64,000 bases of DNA, taken from NCBI RefSeq assembly GCF_003097135.1, contig NZ_QEQL01000006.1, positions 124,001 through 188,000 of the forward strand, written 5' to 3'. Position numbers and translations under genes: made by a program. Under the pieces are notes generated by a model. The model was not told the DNA's origin and ran no database searches. It saw only the letters and a list, made by a program, of their open reading frames with translations. This DNA is from Pseudomonas sp. URIL14HWK12:I12. Lineage in GTDB: Bacteria > Pseudomonadota > Gammaproteobacteria > Pseudomonadales > Pseudomonadaceae. Below, piece after piece: positions 41,423 to 52,500 of the stretch (positions are counted from its first letter, which is position 1; every line of letters begins with the position of its first letter).

Positions 41423-43864
41423 TCACTGGCAAGGCTTGACCTCCGCCAGCGCTTCGACGTGATGCTCCTTCTCCGCTTCCTTGAGTTCCTCTTCGCTCAC
41501 CACCTCGGCGATGGCGCGCAAACGCTCCACCACGCGGGCATTCACACTGCCCTCAGGGAACTGGCCGTCGTCGTCTGGAGTGCCAGCATCCTGCCCTACC
41601 AGCAGGCTTAGTGCCTCGTCGGCCTGGCTGACCGCATACACATGGAAACGCCCTTCGCTCACGGCCCTGACCACCCGCTCATCCAGCATCAGGGTGGCCA
41701 CGTTCGCTTTCGGAATGATCGCCCCTTGCTCGCCGGTCAGCCCCCGGGCTTCGCACAACCTGAAGAAGCCTTCGATCTTTTCGTTCACGCCGCCCACTGC
41801 CTGCACTTCGCCAAACTGGTTGATCGACCCGGTGATCGCGAAGCACTGCTTGAGCGGGGTTTTCGACAACGCCGAAATCAACGTGCACGCCTCGCCCAGC
41901 GAGGCACTGTCGCCATCGACGTAGCCATAGGACTGCTCCAGCGCGATGCTGGCCGAAATTGCCAGGGGAAACTCCTGGGCATAGCGGCTGCCCAGGTAGC
42001 CGGTGAGAATCATCACACCCTTGGAGTGGATCGGCTGGCCCAGGTTGACCTCACGCTCGATGTCGACGATGCCGCTGCCGCCAGGGTAAACGGTGGCGGA
42101 AATGCGTGCCGGTACACCGAAGGCCGAGTCGCCCACTTCCAGCACTGTCAGCCCATTGCACTTGCCCACCGCGGCGCCGTCGGTATCGATCAGCACGATC
42201 CCGGCCAGCATGTCGTCGAGGATACGCGCAGACACCCGACCGGTACGCGTGGCCTTGGCCTTGAGGGCACGCTCGATGTGGCCGGCATCGGTGCGCTCGT
42301 CACCGGCGACCTGGCGAATGAAGTCTGCCTCGCTCACCAGCTGGAACAAATCGCCGATACGGGCCGACAGCCGCCCCTGGTGCTCGGCCAAGCGCGCGCT
42401 GTAGGTCGCCAGGCGCGCCACGGCGTCTGCGCTCAAAGGCGCCATGCCTTCCTCCGAGGTGCGGGTCTTGAGCAATTGGGCGAACTGTTCGAGGCTGTCA
42501 TCACCCATAGGGATGTCTTCGTCGAAGTCCACCAGCACCCGGAACATCTCCTGGAAGTCCGAATCATGGTCTTGCAGCGCGTAGTAAATCTGCCGGGAGC
42601 CGACGATCACCACCTTGACCTGCAAAGGGATCATCTGCGGTGCGAGCGTAACGGTGGCCAGGCGGCCGTATTCGCCCACGGGCGATTCCATCTTGAGCTT
42701 GCGCGATTGCAACGCTCGCTTGAGCGCCTCCCACACGAACGGCTCGCTGAGGAGTTTTTCCGCCTCCAGGATCAGAAAGCCCCCGTTGGCCTGGTGCAAC
42801 GCACCCGGGCGCAGCTGCCGATAGGAGGTATAGAGCGCACCCTGGTCGGTGCTGTACTCGATGCGCCCGAACAAGTTGTCGTAGGTGGGGTGAGGCTCGA
42901 ACACTACCGGTGCACCGGCACCTGCCGAATGGCCGGCGACCATACTGGGTGCGTATTGCTCCTCGAGCATCTTGCGCGCCACTGCGTCGTTCTTCGGCTC
43001 ATCGACGAACTGCTCGACCACCGTGCGCAACAGGTTGACCTGCATCGCTTGCAGATAGGCGCAGACGCCAGCGTTCTCGGCGTATTTTTCCGATAACGGC
43101 GCCAGCAAAGGCTGCAGGGCCAGCGTAATGGTCTCTTCGTTGAGCTGGCGCAACTGGTTGCTCGACTCGCGCTTCCACTGCGGCAGGCTGGCCAGCTCTT
43201 CATTCAGGCGCTCTTCAAGCCCGGAAATATCTTCGTGGAAGCGCTCGCGTTCGGCGTCGGGCAGCTGTGAGAACTCTGCTTCATCCAACGCCTTGCCTTC
43301 GAGCATCGGGGTGAAGGCGATGTTGCTGCTGTCGCGATACAGCGCCACGTTCTTTTCCAGCGCGGCACGCTCGATCACGTCCAGCGCGCGGTCATAGCGC
43401 TGGTTGAAAGCGCGGTCGATGGCGCTTTTCTTCTGCTGGAACGACGGATGCTCGAACACCGCCGGGAAGGTGGCCAGCAGGTTGTCGATCAAGCCATTGA
43501 TGTCGGCCACCAGCTCACCGGCGCTGCCTGGCGGCAGTTCCAGTGCCTTGGGGTTGCGCGGCTCGTCGAAGTGGTTCACATAGAGCCAATCGCAGGGGGT
43601 TTGCAGGCGCTTGGCTTCGGTTTTCAGGTACCGCTTGGCAAACGAAAAGCGGCCAGTGCCCGGCTCACCCATCACGAAGACGTTATAGCCAGGGCGGGGC
43701 ATGGCCACGCCGAATTGCAGGGCCTCGACCGCGCGCTCCTGGCCCAGCACCCCTCGAAACGGTTCGAGATCATCGGTGCTGGCGAAGTGAAACTGCTCGG
43801 CGGTAAAAGGCCGCGCGAGCGCTTCGGGAGACAGGCGCAAACGGGTGGCGACAGAGTCAGGCAT
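41423..43864 (-). CDS. Lon-like ATP-dependent protease (AAA_32 plus S16 domain)
   Basis: This 813-residue protein has an N-terminal AAA part whose Walker A loop is GEPGTGRFS (66-74), with Arg in place of Lys as is common in this subfamily, then a long coiled-coil insert (DISGLEERLNEELASLPQWK region), and a C-terminal Lon protease domain. The serine-lysine dyad is expected in DGDSASLGEA (about residue 650) and GGVNEKIEGF (about 695). It is not the housekeeping Lon and has no membrane anchor. The ATG at 43864 fits the family N-terminus. Confidence 0.85.
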   Translation of the reverse strand: MPDSVATRLRLSPEALARPFTAEQFHFASTDDLEPFRGVLGQERAVEALQFGVAMPRPGYNVFVMGEPGTGRFSFAKRYLKTEAKRLQTPCDWLYVNHFDEPRNPKALELPPGSAGELVADINGLIDNLLATFPAVFEHPSFQQKKSAIDRAFNQRYDRALDVIERAALEKNVALYRDSSNIAFTPMLEGKALDEAEFSQLPDAERERFHEDISGLEERLNEELASLPQWKRESSNQLRQLNEETITLALQPLLAPLSEKYAENAGVCAYLQAMQVNLLRTVVEQFVDEPKNDAVARKMLEEQYAPSMVAGHSAGAGAPVVFEPHPTYDNLFGRIEYSTDQGALYTSYRQLRPGALHQANGGFLILEAEKLLSEPFVWEALKRALQSRKLKMESPVGEYGRLATVTLAPQMIPLQVKVVIVGSRQIYYALQDHDSDFQEMFRVLVDFDEDIPMGDDSLEQFAQLLKTRTSEEGMAPLSADAVARLATYSARLAEHQGRLSARIGDLFQLVSEADFIRQVAGDERTDAGHIERALKAKATRTGRVSARILDDMLAGIVLIDTDGAAVGKCNGLTVLEVGDSAFGVPARISATVYPGGSGIVDIEREVNLGQPIHSKGVMILTGYLGSRYAQEFPLAISASIALEQSYGYVDGDSASLGEACTLISALSKTPLKQCFAITGSINQFGEVQAVGGVNEKIEGFFRLCEARGLTGEQGAIIPKANVATLMLDERVVRAVSEGRFHVYAVSQADEALSLLVGQDAGTPDDDGQFPEGSVNARVVERLRAIAEVVSEEELKEAEKEHHVEALAEVKPCQ

Positions 43865-44089
43865 CGGGTGTCCTTGTTCGTGCGAGGCAGATGGCGGCAT
43901 TCTGGCGCCCTCCCCCGGTGCCACGCAAGGCATGTTCAGAGCGCACCGCACGGTTTGAGGCGTGGTAGTTTTTTATTTTTTTCCGTACGCGATGGAGCGG
44001 AACCGCTCAATATGAGCCAGACTCCAAAGCGCGTGGCCGCTCCTGCAGTCGGCCCAGCCAATGGATCACACAACGACGAGAACAACGCT

Positions 44090-44578
44090 ATGAAACGGAT
44101 TCTGCTCGGTACTCTGCTCACCGCCGCCTCGCTCAACGCCATGGCCCAGGCCCCAGGTGGCCCGGACTGCGGTTGGGGCAACATGTTGTTCGAAGGCCAG
44201 CGTGGCACCCCCGCCCACTTCCTGGCTTCCACCACCAACGGCACCTCGGGTAACGCCACCTTCGGCATGACCAGCGGCACCAACGGCTGCAGCACCAACG
44301 GTGCGCTCACCTATGGCGGCAAGTCGTGGATCGCCATGAATGGCATGATGAACGAACTCTCCGAGGACATGGCCAAGGGCCAAGGCGAAGCGCTCACCAC
44401 CTACGCGGTGGTCATGGGTGTCAAGCCTGAAGACCGTGCCTACTTCGAGTCCGTGACCCACAGCCACTTCAGCCAGATCTTCAGCAGCGCCGACGTGACT
44501 GCCGAAGACGTGCACAACAACACCCTGAGTGTCATGAAGGGCGATGCTCGCCTGGCCAAGTACGCCGAACAGGCCTGA
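44090..44578 (+). CDS. DUF3015-family exported protein
   Basis: The 162-residue protein has a signal peptide ending AMA-QA and two cysteines in GPDCGWGNM and GTNGCSTNG. The central part is rich in Gly, Thr and Asn; the C-terminal half is helical with VTAEDVHNNTLSVM. It matches DUF3015, of unknown function, probably periplasmic. The ATG at 44090 opens on the signal peptide. It is divergent from the Lon-like gene and 54 bases before the DUF4105 gene. Confidence 0.82.
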   Translation: MKRILLGTLLTAASLNAMAQAPGGPDCGWGNMLFEGQRGTPAHFLASTTNGTSGNATFGMTSGTNGCSTNGALTYGGKSWIAMNGMMNELSEDMAKGQGEALTTYAVVMGVKPEDRAYFESVTHSHFSQIFSSADVTAEDVHNNTLSVMKGDARLAKYAEQA

Positions 44579-44632
44579 CCCTCACCCGCCCTGCCCCTCG
44601 CGGGCAGGGCTCGATCCGCTGGAACCCCCTGA

Positions 44633-46477
44633 ATGCGCAAATGCCTGGCTTGGCTGGCACTGTTGCTGTGCGCCCCGCTCCACGCCGCAACCACCCCCGA
44701 CATCGAACGCCTGGCTCAGGCGCCCTACTGGCTATCGCTGGGTCATTACACCCCTGCAAAAGGCGGCGGCTGGCGCAGCTATGTCGATGACGAATCGTTC
44801 TTTCTGGCACCTGATGGCGCCCACCATCCAGACGCTGAGCTCAAAGCCACCCTTGCAGCGCTCTATGCGCCGGCAACCTCCGCCGACCGCCACGCACAGT
44901 GCCGTTATCCCGCGCGCACCCGCTGGCTGAAAGCCCAGCTTTCGCTCACCGACCTGCCCCAGGTGAAGTGCGCGGAGTTCGACCAGTGGTTCCAGGCCAT
45001 CGCACCGGCCAGCACGGTTCTGGTCTTTCCCGCTGCCTACCTGAACAGCCCCTCTTCGATGTTCGGCCATACGCTGCTGCGCATCGACCAGGCCGACACC
45101 CGCGCCAACCAGACCGCGCTGCTGAGCTACGCGATCAACTTCGGTGCCTATGTGGCACCTGGCGACAACAGCATCCTTTACGCCTGGAAGGGCCTGGCCG
45201 GCGGCTACCCGGGCTTGTTCTCACTGGTGCCTTACCAGCAGAAGCTTGCCGAATACAACAGCCTGGAAAACCGCGACCTGTGGGAGTACCACCTCAACCT
45301 CACCGCCGAGGAAACGTCGCGGATGGTGGAGCACGTCTGGGAGCTGCGCCAGGTCCGCTTCGATTATTACTTCTTCGACGAAAACTGCTCGTACCGCTTG
45401 CTCGAGCTGTTGCAGGTCGCCCGCCCCGGGCTGGAGCTGACCTCGCAATTTCCGCTGACCGCGATCCCTACCGATACGGTAAAAGCCGTCAAGCGCGCCG
45501 GCCTGATCGCCTCGACCGACTACCGCCCCTCGCGCGAGCGAGAACTGCTGAGCCGGGCCGAACCGCTGACGTCCGAAGAGAACCAGTGGGCGCTGCGCCT
45601 TTCCGAAAACACCACGCTGCTGCAATCGCCTAAGTTCAGGGCGTTGCCCGCTGACCGCCGGGCCTTGATCGAAGACACGGCCTACCGCCTGGAACGCTAC
45701 CGCGCCACTGGGCAGGCGCGTGACCCGAACCGCGCGCAGCGCAGTTTCGAGCTGTTGCGGGCCATGAACGAGCAGCCGCCGCCACCTCTGGAGCTAACCC
45801 GCCCTGGCCTGCCTGAAGAGGGGCACCCCTCGCGTACCTGGAGCGCGGGGGTGGGCAGCCGCGATGGCCAGGCGTTCGGTGAGTACGGGCTGCGCATGGC
45901 CTATCACGACCTGGCAGACAACAGCTACGGCTTCCCATTGGGTGCGCAGATCGAAATCCTGGGCCTAAAACTGCGCCAGTACGAAGGCAATCACTGGCAG
46001 CTGCAGCGCCTGGACCTCGCCAATATCCGTTCACTAACGCCGCGCACCGCGCTGTTGCAGCCGCTTTCGTGGCAAGTGGGCGGTGGGCTGGAGCGAGTGC
46101 CTGGCCGCCACGGGGACCAGGCCCTGGCTACGCACCTGAGCGGCGGCGCAGGCGGCACCTGGGCGCTGGCAGACCAGGCGCTGTTCTACGCCATGGGTAC
46201 GGCACGGGTGGAGCACAACAATGATTTTGCCGCCTTTGCAGTGCCTGCTGCCGGTTTTGACAGCGGCATCCTGTGGCGCAACGGGCTCGGCAACCTGACA
46301 CTAGAGGCCAAGGGCGACTACTTTACCAATGGCGAAGTGCGCAGGCGCCTGAGCATCGGGCAACAGTGGGAACTGACGAGCGACCTGGGCCTGCGGCTGA
46401 CCGCAGGGCGGGACTTCACCCATTTGGGGGGTGCCCGTAACGAGGCGATGCTTGAACTGCGCTGGTACCACTACTGA
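44633..46477 (+). CDS. DUF4105 (Lnb N-terminal-like) envelope protein
   Basis: The 614-residue protein has a signal peptide (LALLLCAPLHAA). The N-terminal half carries the DUF4105 pattern: PSSMFGHTLLRID, YAINFGAYV, GLFSLVPYQQKLAEYN and YYFFDENCSYRLLELL, where His and Cys could form a hydrolase-type active site. The C-terminal 230 residues alternate like outer membrane beta strands and end in WYHY, an aromatic terminus typical of porins. So it may be a periplasmic domain fused to a barrel. Function is unknown. Confidence 0.82.
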   Translation: MRKCLAWLALLLCAPLHAATTPDIERLAQAPYWLSLGHYTPAKGGGWRSYVDDESFFLAPDGAHHPDAELKATLAALYAPATSADRHAQCRYPARTRWLKAQLSLTDLPQVKCAEFDQWFQAIAPASTVLVFPAAYLNSPSSMFGHTLLRIDQADTRANQTALLSYAINFGAYVAPGDNSILYAWKGLAGGYPGLFSLVPYQQKLAEYNSLENRDLWEYHLNLTAEETSRMVEHVWELRQVRFDYYFFDENCSYRLLELLQVARPGLELTSQFPLTAIPTDTVKAVKRAGLIASTDYRPSRERELLSRAEPLTSEENQWALRLSENTTLLQSPKFRALPADRRALIEDTAYRLERYRATGQARDPNRAQRSFELLRAMNEQPPPPLELTRPGLPEEGHPSRTWSAGVGSRDGQAFGEYGLRMAYHDLADNSYGFPLGAQIEILGLKLRQYEGNHWQLQRLDLANIRSLTPRTALLQPLSWQVGGGLERVPGRHGDQALATHLSGGAGGTWALADQALFYAMGTARVEHNNDFAAFAVPAAGFDSGILWRNGLGNLTLEAKGDYFTNGEVRRRLSIGQQWELTSDLGLRLTAGRDFTHLGGARNEAMLELRWYHY

Positions 46478-46571
46478 GCCTTCGCACGGCGTTGACGAAA
46501 AACCCACCGGGGAGGGTCTAAGCTTTACCTGACCCGGGCAATTCGCTCGTGGCTCCGTGAGGTATCGGACG

Positions 46572-46928
46572 ATGAAGCGGTATGGGTGTGCACTGGCGCT
46601 CATGGCAGCGCTTGCAGGCTGCCAAAGTGCGCATGATCAGATGGTTCAGCAAGGCTACCCGCCTGCGTTTGCTGATGGCTATCACGACGGTTGCAGCAGC
46701 GGCCGCGCAGCCGCTGCATCCTTCGGTGGTGCCTATGTCAAGAATGTACCCCGCTACACCAGCGACAAGCTCTATGGCGGCGGTTGGGACGATGGTTTTC
46801 GGCAATGCCAGGCCCAGGCGGTCAGCCGGGACCAGCAGGAAGTGCAGAACCGGGTGCTCAACGATCGCGACCGTGAGTGGGAGCAGGAAAAAACCCGCAT
46901 GCTCTATCGCGCCTATCACGGCAACTGA
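46572..46928 (+). CDS. small lipoprotein of unknown function
   Basis: The 118-residue protein has lipobox LAGC (Cys17). The mature part includes YPPAFADGYHDGCSSG and GGGWDDGFRQC, two similar D-G-[FY/x]-x-x-C/G segments, followed by a charged helix (DRDREWEQEKTRML). It follows the DUF4105 gene by 94 bases and may be envelope-related. The ATG at 46572 was preferred to a GTG five codons earlier because it places the signal peptide normally. Confidence 0.78.
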   Translation: MKRYGCALALMAALAGCQSAHDQMVQQGYPPAFADGYHDGCSSGRAAAASFGGAYVKNVPRYTSDKLYGGGWDDGFRQCQAQAVSRDQQEVQNRVLNDRDREWEQEKTRMLYRAYHGN

Positions 46929-46996
46929 GCGTAGCTTCAGGTTTTCGGAAACCCCGCTGCTCGGCGAAGGCCTAATGCTTCAAGGAAGGAGAGATC

Positions 46997-47500
46997 ATGA
47001 GCCGTGCATTTGTGAATGAAGACCAAGCCGCTGCTCAGGCCAGCACGCCGGTGCAGCGTCACATCAGTGACCAACCCAACTACGTGACCGAGAGCGGCCA
47101 GGCACAGTTACATGCGCGCGTGGCGGAGCTCAACGCCCTGCGCAGTGAGCAGCTGGCACTGGGGGAACGGGGTGACAGGCAGGCAATGGCCGACTTGGAG
47201 CGCGACCTGGGCTACTTCCAGCAACGCTTGGCCAGTGCACGAGTGGTGCCACCGGTCACCGCGACCGACAAGGTGCAGATTGGTAGCTGGGTCACGTTCG
47301 CCGATGAAAACGACGACCACACCCAGGTTTGCCTGGTGGGTGAGGATCAGGCCGACGTCGCGGTGGGGCTGATCAATTGGGCGTCGCCGCTGGGCAAGGC
47401 GCTGCTGGGCGCGCGTGAGGGCGATGAGGTGAAGTGGTCACGGCCGGCAGGCGATGCGCTGATCGAGATCGTGCGGATAAGCGCGACCCCCGCGCCGTAA
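46997..47500 (+). CDS. GreA/GreB-like C-terminal domain protein
   Basis: The 167-residue protein has a helical, coiled-coil-like N-terminal half (LHARVAELNALRSEQLALGE, DLERDLGYFQQRLASARVV) and a C-terminal FKBP-like Gre domain with VQIGSWVTFADENDDH, SPLGKALLGAREGDEV and DALIEIVRI. This layout matches the GreA/GreB family, which act in the RNA polymerase secondary channel, but it lacks clear tip acidic residues of GreA and could be a regulator of different effect. A GGAGAG site precedes the ATG. Confidence 0.75.
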   Translation: MSRAFVNEDQAAAQASTPVQRHISDQPNYVTESGQAQLHARVAELNALRSEQLALGERGDRQAMADLERDLGYFQQRLASARVVPPVTATDKVQIGSWVTFADENDDHTQVCLVGEDQADVAVGLINWASPLGKALLGAREGDEVKWSRPAGDALIEIVRISATPAP

Positions 47501-47605
47501 GCGCCTGCCCACTCAGGCACCACCCCCGAAATCTGCCCCCGCCGCAGTACGGCAGGGGCATTCGATGGCGCGAAGCAGGCTTGCCGGGCATGGCAAGCCT
47601 TGGGC

Positions 47606-49270
<1,665 letters not shown>

Positions 49271-49507
49271 GGAAAACCTGACTTGGGTGACGATGACAAT
49301 GGTCAACGATAACTGGACGCAAGCGAGCGCTTGCCAAGGCCGTCAAAGCTACCGGAATGCGACGCCGTGGGCAAACGGCCGACAAACAGGGCTGGCACTT
49401 TGCCACGGCAAGCCTCATGCTATTTCGTCGCTCGCCAAGGACCCGGTACACGACTATTTCACGTCTCGTTTCCCGTCATCCGCACGGTTCCAGCGCAGGT
49501 ATACCCG

Positions 49508-52500
49508 TTGAGCACTTTGCCCAAGCCCACATTGCGCCATCAGGCTGCCAAGCCCGCACGCCACTGGTCGGGTTCGCTGCGTGCCTCCTTGGCATTGCTC
49601 GTTCTGATGCTGACCGGGCTGCTGTTCTGGCAACTGCTGGATCAGTACTTTCGCAGTGAGCAGGCCGAGCACGACCGTGCCGTCGAGTTTGCCACCTCCC
49701 AGGCCGACCACCTGGGCATGAGCATGGCACTGCTGGCCCAGACCGCGCTCAATCAATTGGCCAACGCCGACGACCCGGTCGGTGCGGTAAACCGCCCGGC
49801 TCTGCTTGAACGACTCCGTGAAACGTCGCCAGCGCTGATGGGCGTGGCATGGATCGATGCCGAAGGCGCCCCACGAGGTGCGACCCCCTTGGCCAGCGAT
49901 ACCTTGAACGATCTGCTGGTGCGCGCTGGTGCCAGCACTTACTACTACGCCCAAGGGCCTGACAGCAAAAGCCTGGTACTGCTGCTCGAAGAACCTTCGG
50001 CCTCAGTGCGCGGGCATTGGCTGTTGACGTTCAGCCAGGCGGTGTTCAATCAATTGGCCCAGGACATTCAGCAAGCACACGGCCGCGCGTGGCTGCTGGA
50101 AAACAGTGCAACGGGGCAAGTGGTGTATCGCAGCGGCCCGCCCGGCGGCACGCAACCGGTCAGTGACGAGGAGCGGCGCCAGAGCGTGCTCGTTGCACCA
50201 ATGGCTGGCAGCGATTGGGCAATGCGCGGCCTGTTCGACGCAGAGGGGGCGCGTGTTGCGCTGTTCAAGGGCCTGGCCGGCAAATTGCTGCTCGGCGCGC
50301 TTTGCGCGATTTTGCCTGCTTTGGTACTGCGCGACATCCGCCGCCGTCAACGCGCCTTGCACGAAGGCAAACGCCGCTATCACGATATTTTCGAGGGGGC
50401 TGGCGTGGGCCTTTGCGTGCTGGACCTCGCCGCCCTGCGCGCCGCATTGCACAGCCAAGGGATCGACAGCCCTGAACAACTGGCACGGTGGCTTCTGCAA
50501 AAGCCTGAGCATCGGCCGGCCCTTCTAGGCGCCATGCGCATCTGCGAAGCCAATCACCTGGCCCTCGAGCTGCTCGCGGTGGCAGATGCCGCCCAGTTGC
50601 ACGAGCGGCTGTTCGGCGCCGGCGAAGGTACAACCCCGCTGGTCACTTCATTGCTGGACCTGGCACTGGGGCAACCGTATACCCCTGAAGTGGACCTGCT
50701 GACCCGCGACGCCCAAGGTAATACCCAGCACCTGTGGTTCGCGTTGCGCCCCAGCGCCGAAGCTGAAGCAGACGAAGTGGTGCTGAGCCTGGACGATATC
50801 ACCCAGCGCAAACAGGCCGAGATGTCGCTCGCCGAACGCGAAGCGTTCTGGGCCGAAGTGATCCGAACCGTTCCTGACCACCTCTACGTGGCCGATGTGC
50901 GTAATCGTTCGTTGCTCTACAGCAACGAGCACCTGGGCTTGTCGTTGGGCTACAGTGAAAGCGAGCTGGAGCACATGGGGCCCAGTTACTGGGAGAACCT
51001 GCTGCATCCGGATGACCTGCCGCGGGCCATGTCCCTGCGTCAACATCAGCGCGACACAGGCTACAGCGCTGCACTGCACACCCAATTGCGGTTTCGTCAC
51101 AAGGAAGGGGGCTGGCGGCGTTTCGAGATTCGTGAGCAGACCCTCAGCACCGATGACAGTGGCCGGGTGGCCCGAATCATCGGCGTGGCCAAGGACATCT
51201 CCGAACAGGTCGAGGCCAGCCAGTCGCTGCTGGAGAGCGAGCGGCGCTACCGCTTGCTGGCCGAAAGCATCAGTGATGTGATCTTTTCCACAGACAGCCA
51301 GCTGGCGCTCAATTACGTCAGCCCTTCGGTAGTGGCAGTGCTGGGCTACGAAGTCGATACGGTCTTCGAGCATGGATGGCAGTCGATCATCGCCAACCCC
51401 GCGCAACTTCAGAAGCTGCAGACACTGCTGGAGCGTGTCGCCAGCGCCTTGGGCAACCCCCCGGCGCTGGCCGAGCTGCGCCAGCAGGTCAAGACCGAGT
51501 TTTTCCTGTTCGACTGCCTGCGTGCAGACGGCCGCAAGATCCCTATCGAACTGCGCCTGGTGCTGATCTGGGACGAGAAGGACAATTTCGAAGGCATCCT
51601 TGGCGTGGGCCGCGACGTGAGCCAGCAGCGCCGGGCCGAAAAAGACCTGCGCATGGCGGCCACCGTGTTCGAACATTCGACCTCGGCGATCATCATCACT
51701 GACCCGGCCGGCTATATCGTGCAAACCAACGAGGCTTTCTCGCGGGTGACCGGCTACTCGGCCGACCAGGTGCTCGACCAACTGCCCAACCTGCTGACCG
51801 TGCCAGACCAGCAGCAAGCGCATTTGCAGTATGTGGTTCGCCAGCTCGGTGAGCGCGGCAGCTGGGAAGGTGAAATCTGGCTCAAGCGGCGCAATGGCGA
51901 ACGGTACCCGGCCTGGGTGGGTATCACGGCCGTGTTCGACGATGAAGGCGACCTGGCCAGCTACGTCTGCTTTTTCAGCGATATCAGCGAGCGCAAGGCC
52001 AGCGAGCAGCGTATCCATCGCCTGGCCTACTACGACGCCCTCACCCACCTGCCCAACCGCACGTTGTTCCAGGACCGCCTGCACAATGCCTTGCAACAGG
52101 CCGAGCGGCAGAAGACCTGGGTGGTGCTGATGTTCCTGGACCTGGACCGCTTCAAGCCGATCAACGATTCGCTCGGCCATGCCGCAGGCGATCGCATGCT
52201 CAAGGACATGGCCTCCCGGCTGCTGGCCTGCGTAGACGATGACGACACTGTGGCACGCATGGGCGGTGACGAATTCACGCTCCTTCTGCAACCGCGCGCC
52301 AGCCGGGAACAGGCGCTCAACCGCGCGGTGCATGTGGCCGAGCAGATTCTGGGGAGCCTGGTGCGGCCCTTCGTGCTGGAAGGGCGAGAGTTTTTCGTGA
52401 CCGCCAGTATCGGCATTGCTCTGAGCCCGCAAGACGGTAATGAGCTCTCGCAGCTCATGAAGAACGCCGACACGGCGATGTATCACGCCAAGGAGCGCGG

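Noticed and set aside
44590..44611. GC-rich hairpin after the DUF3015 gene as a terminator
   Set aside because: The stem is present but no T run follows, so read-through into the DUF4105 gene is as likely.
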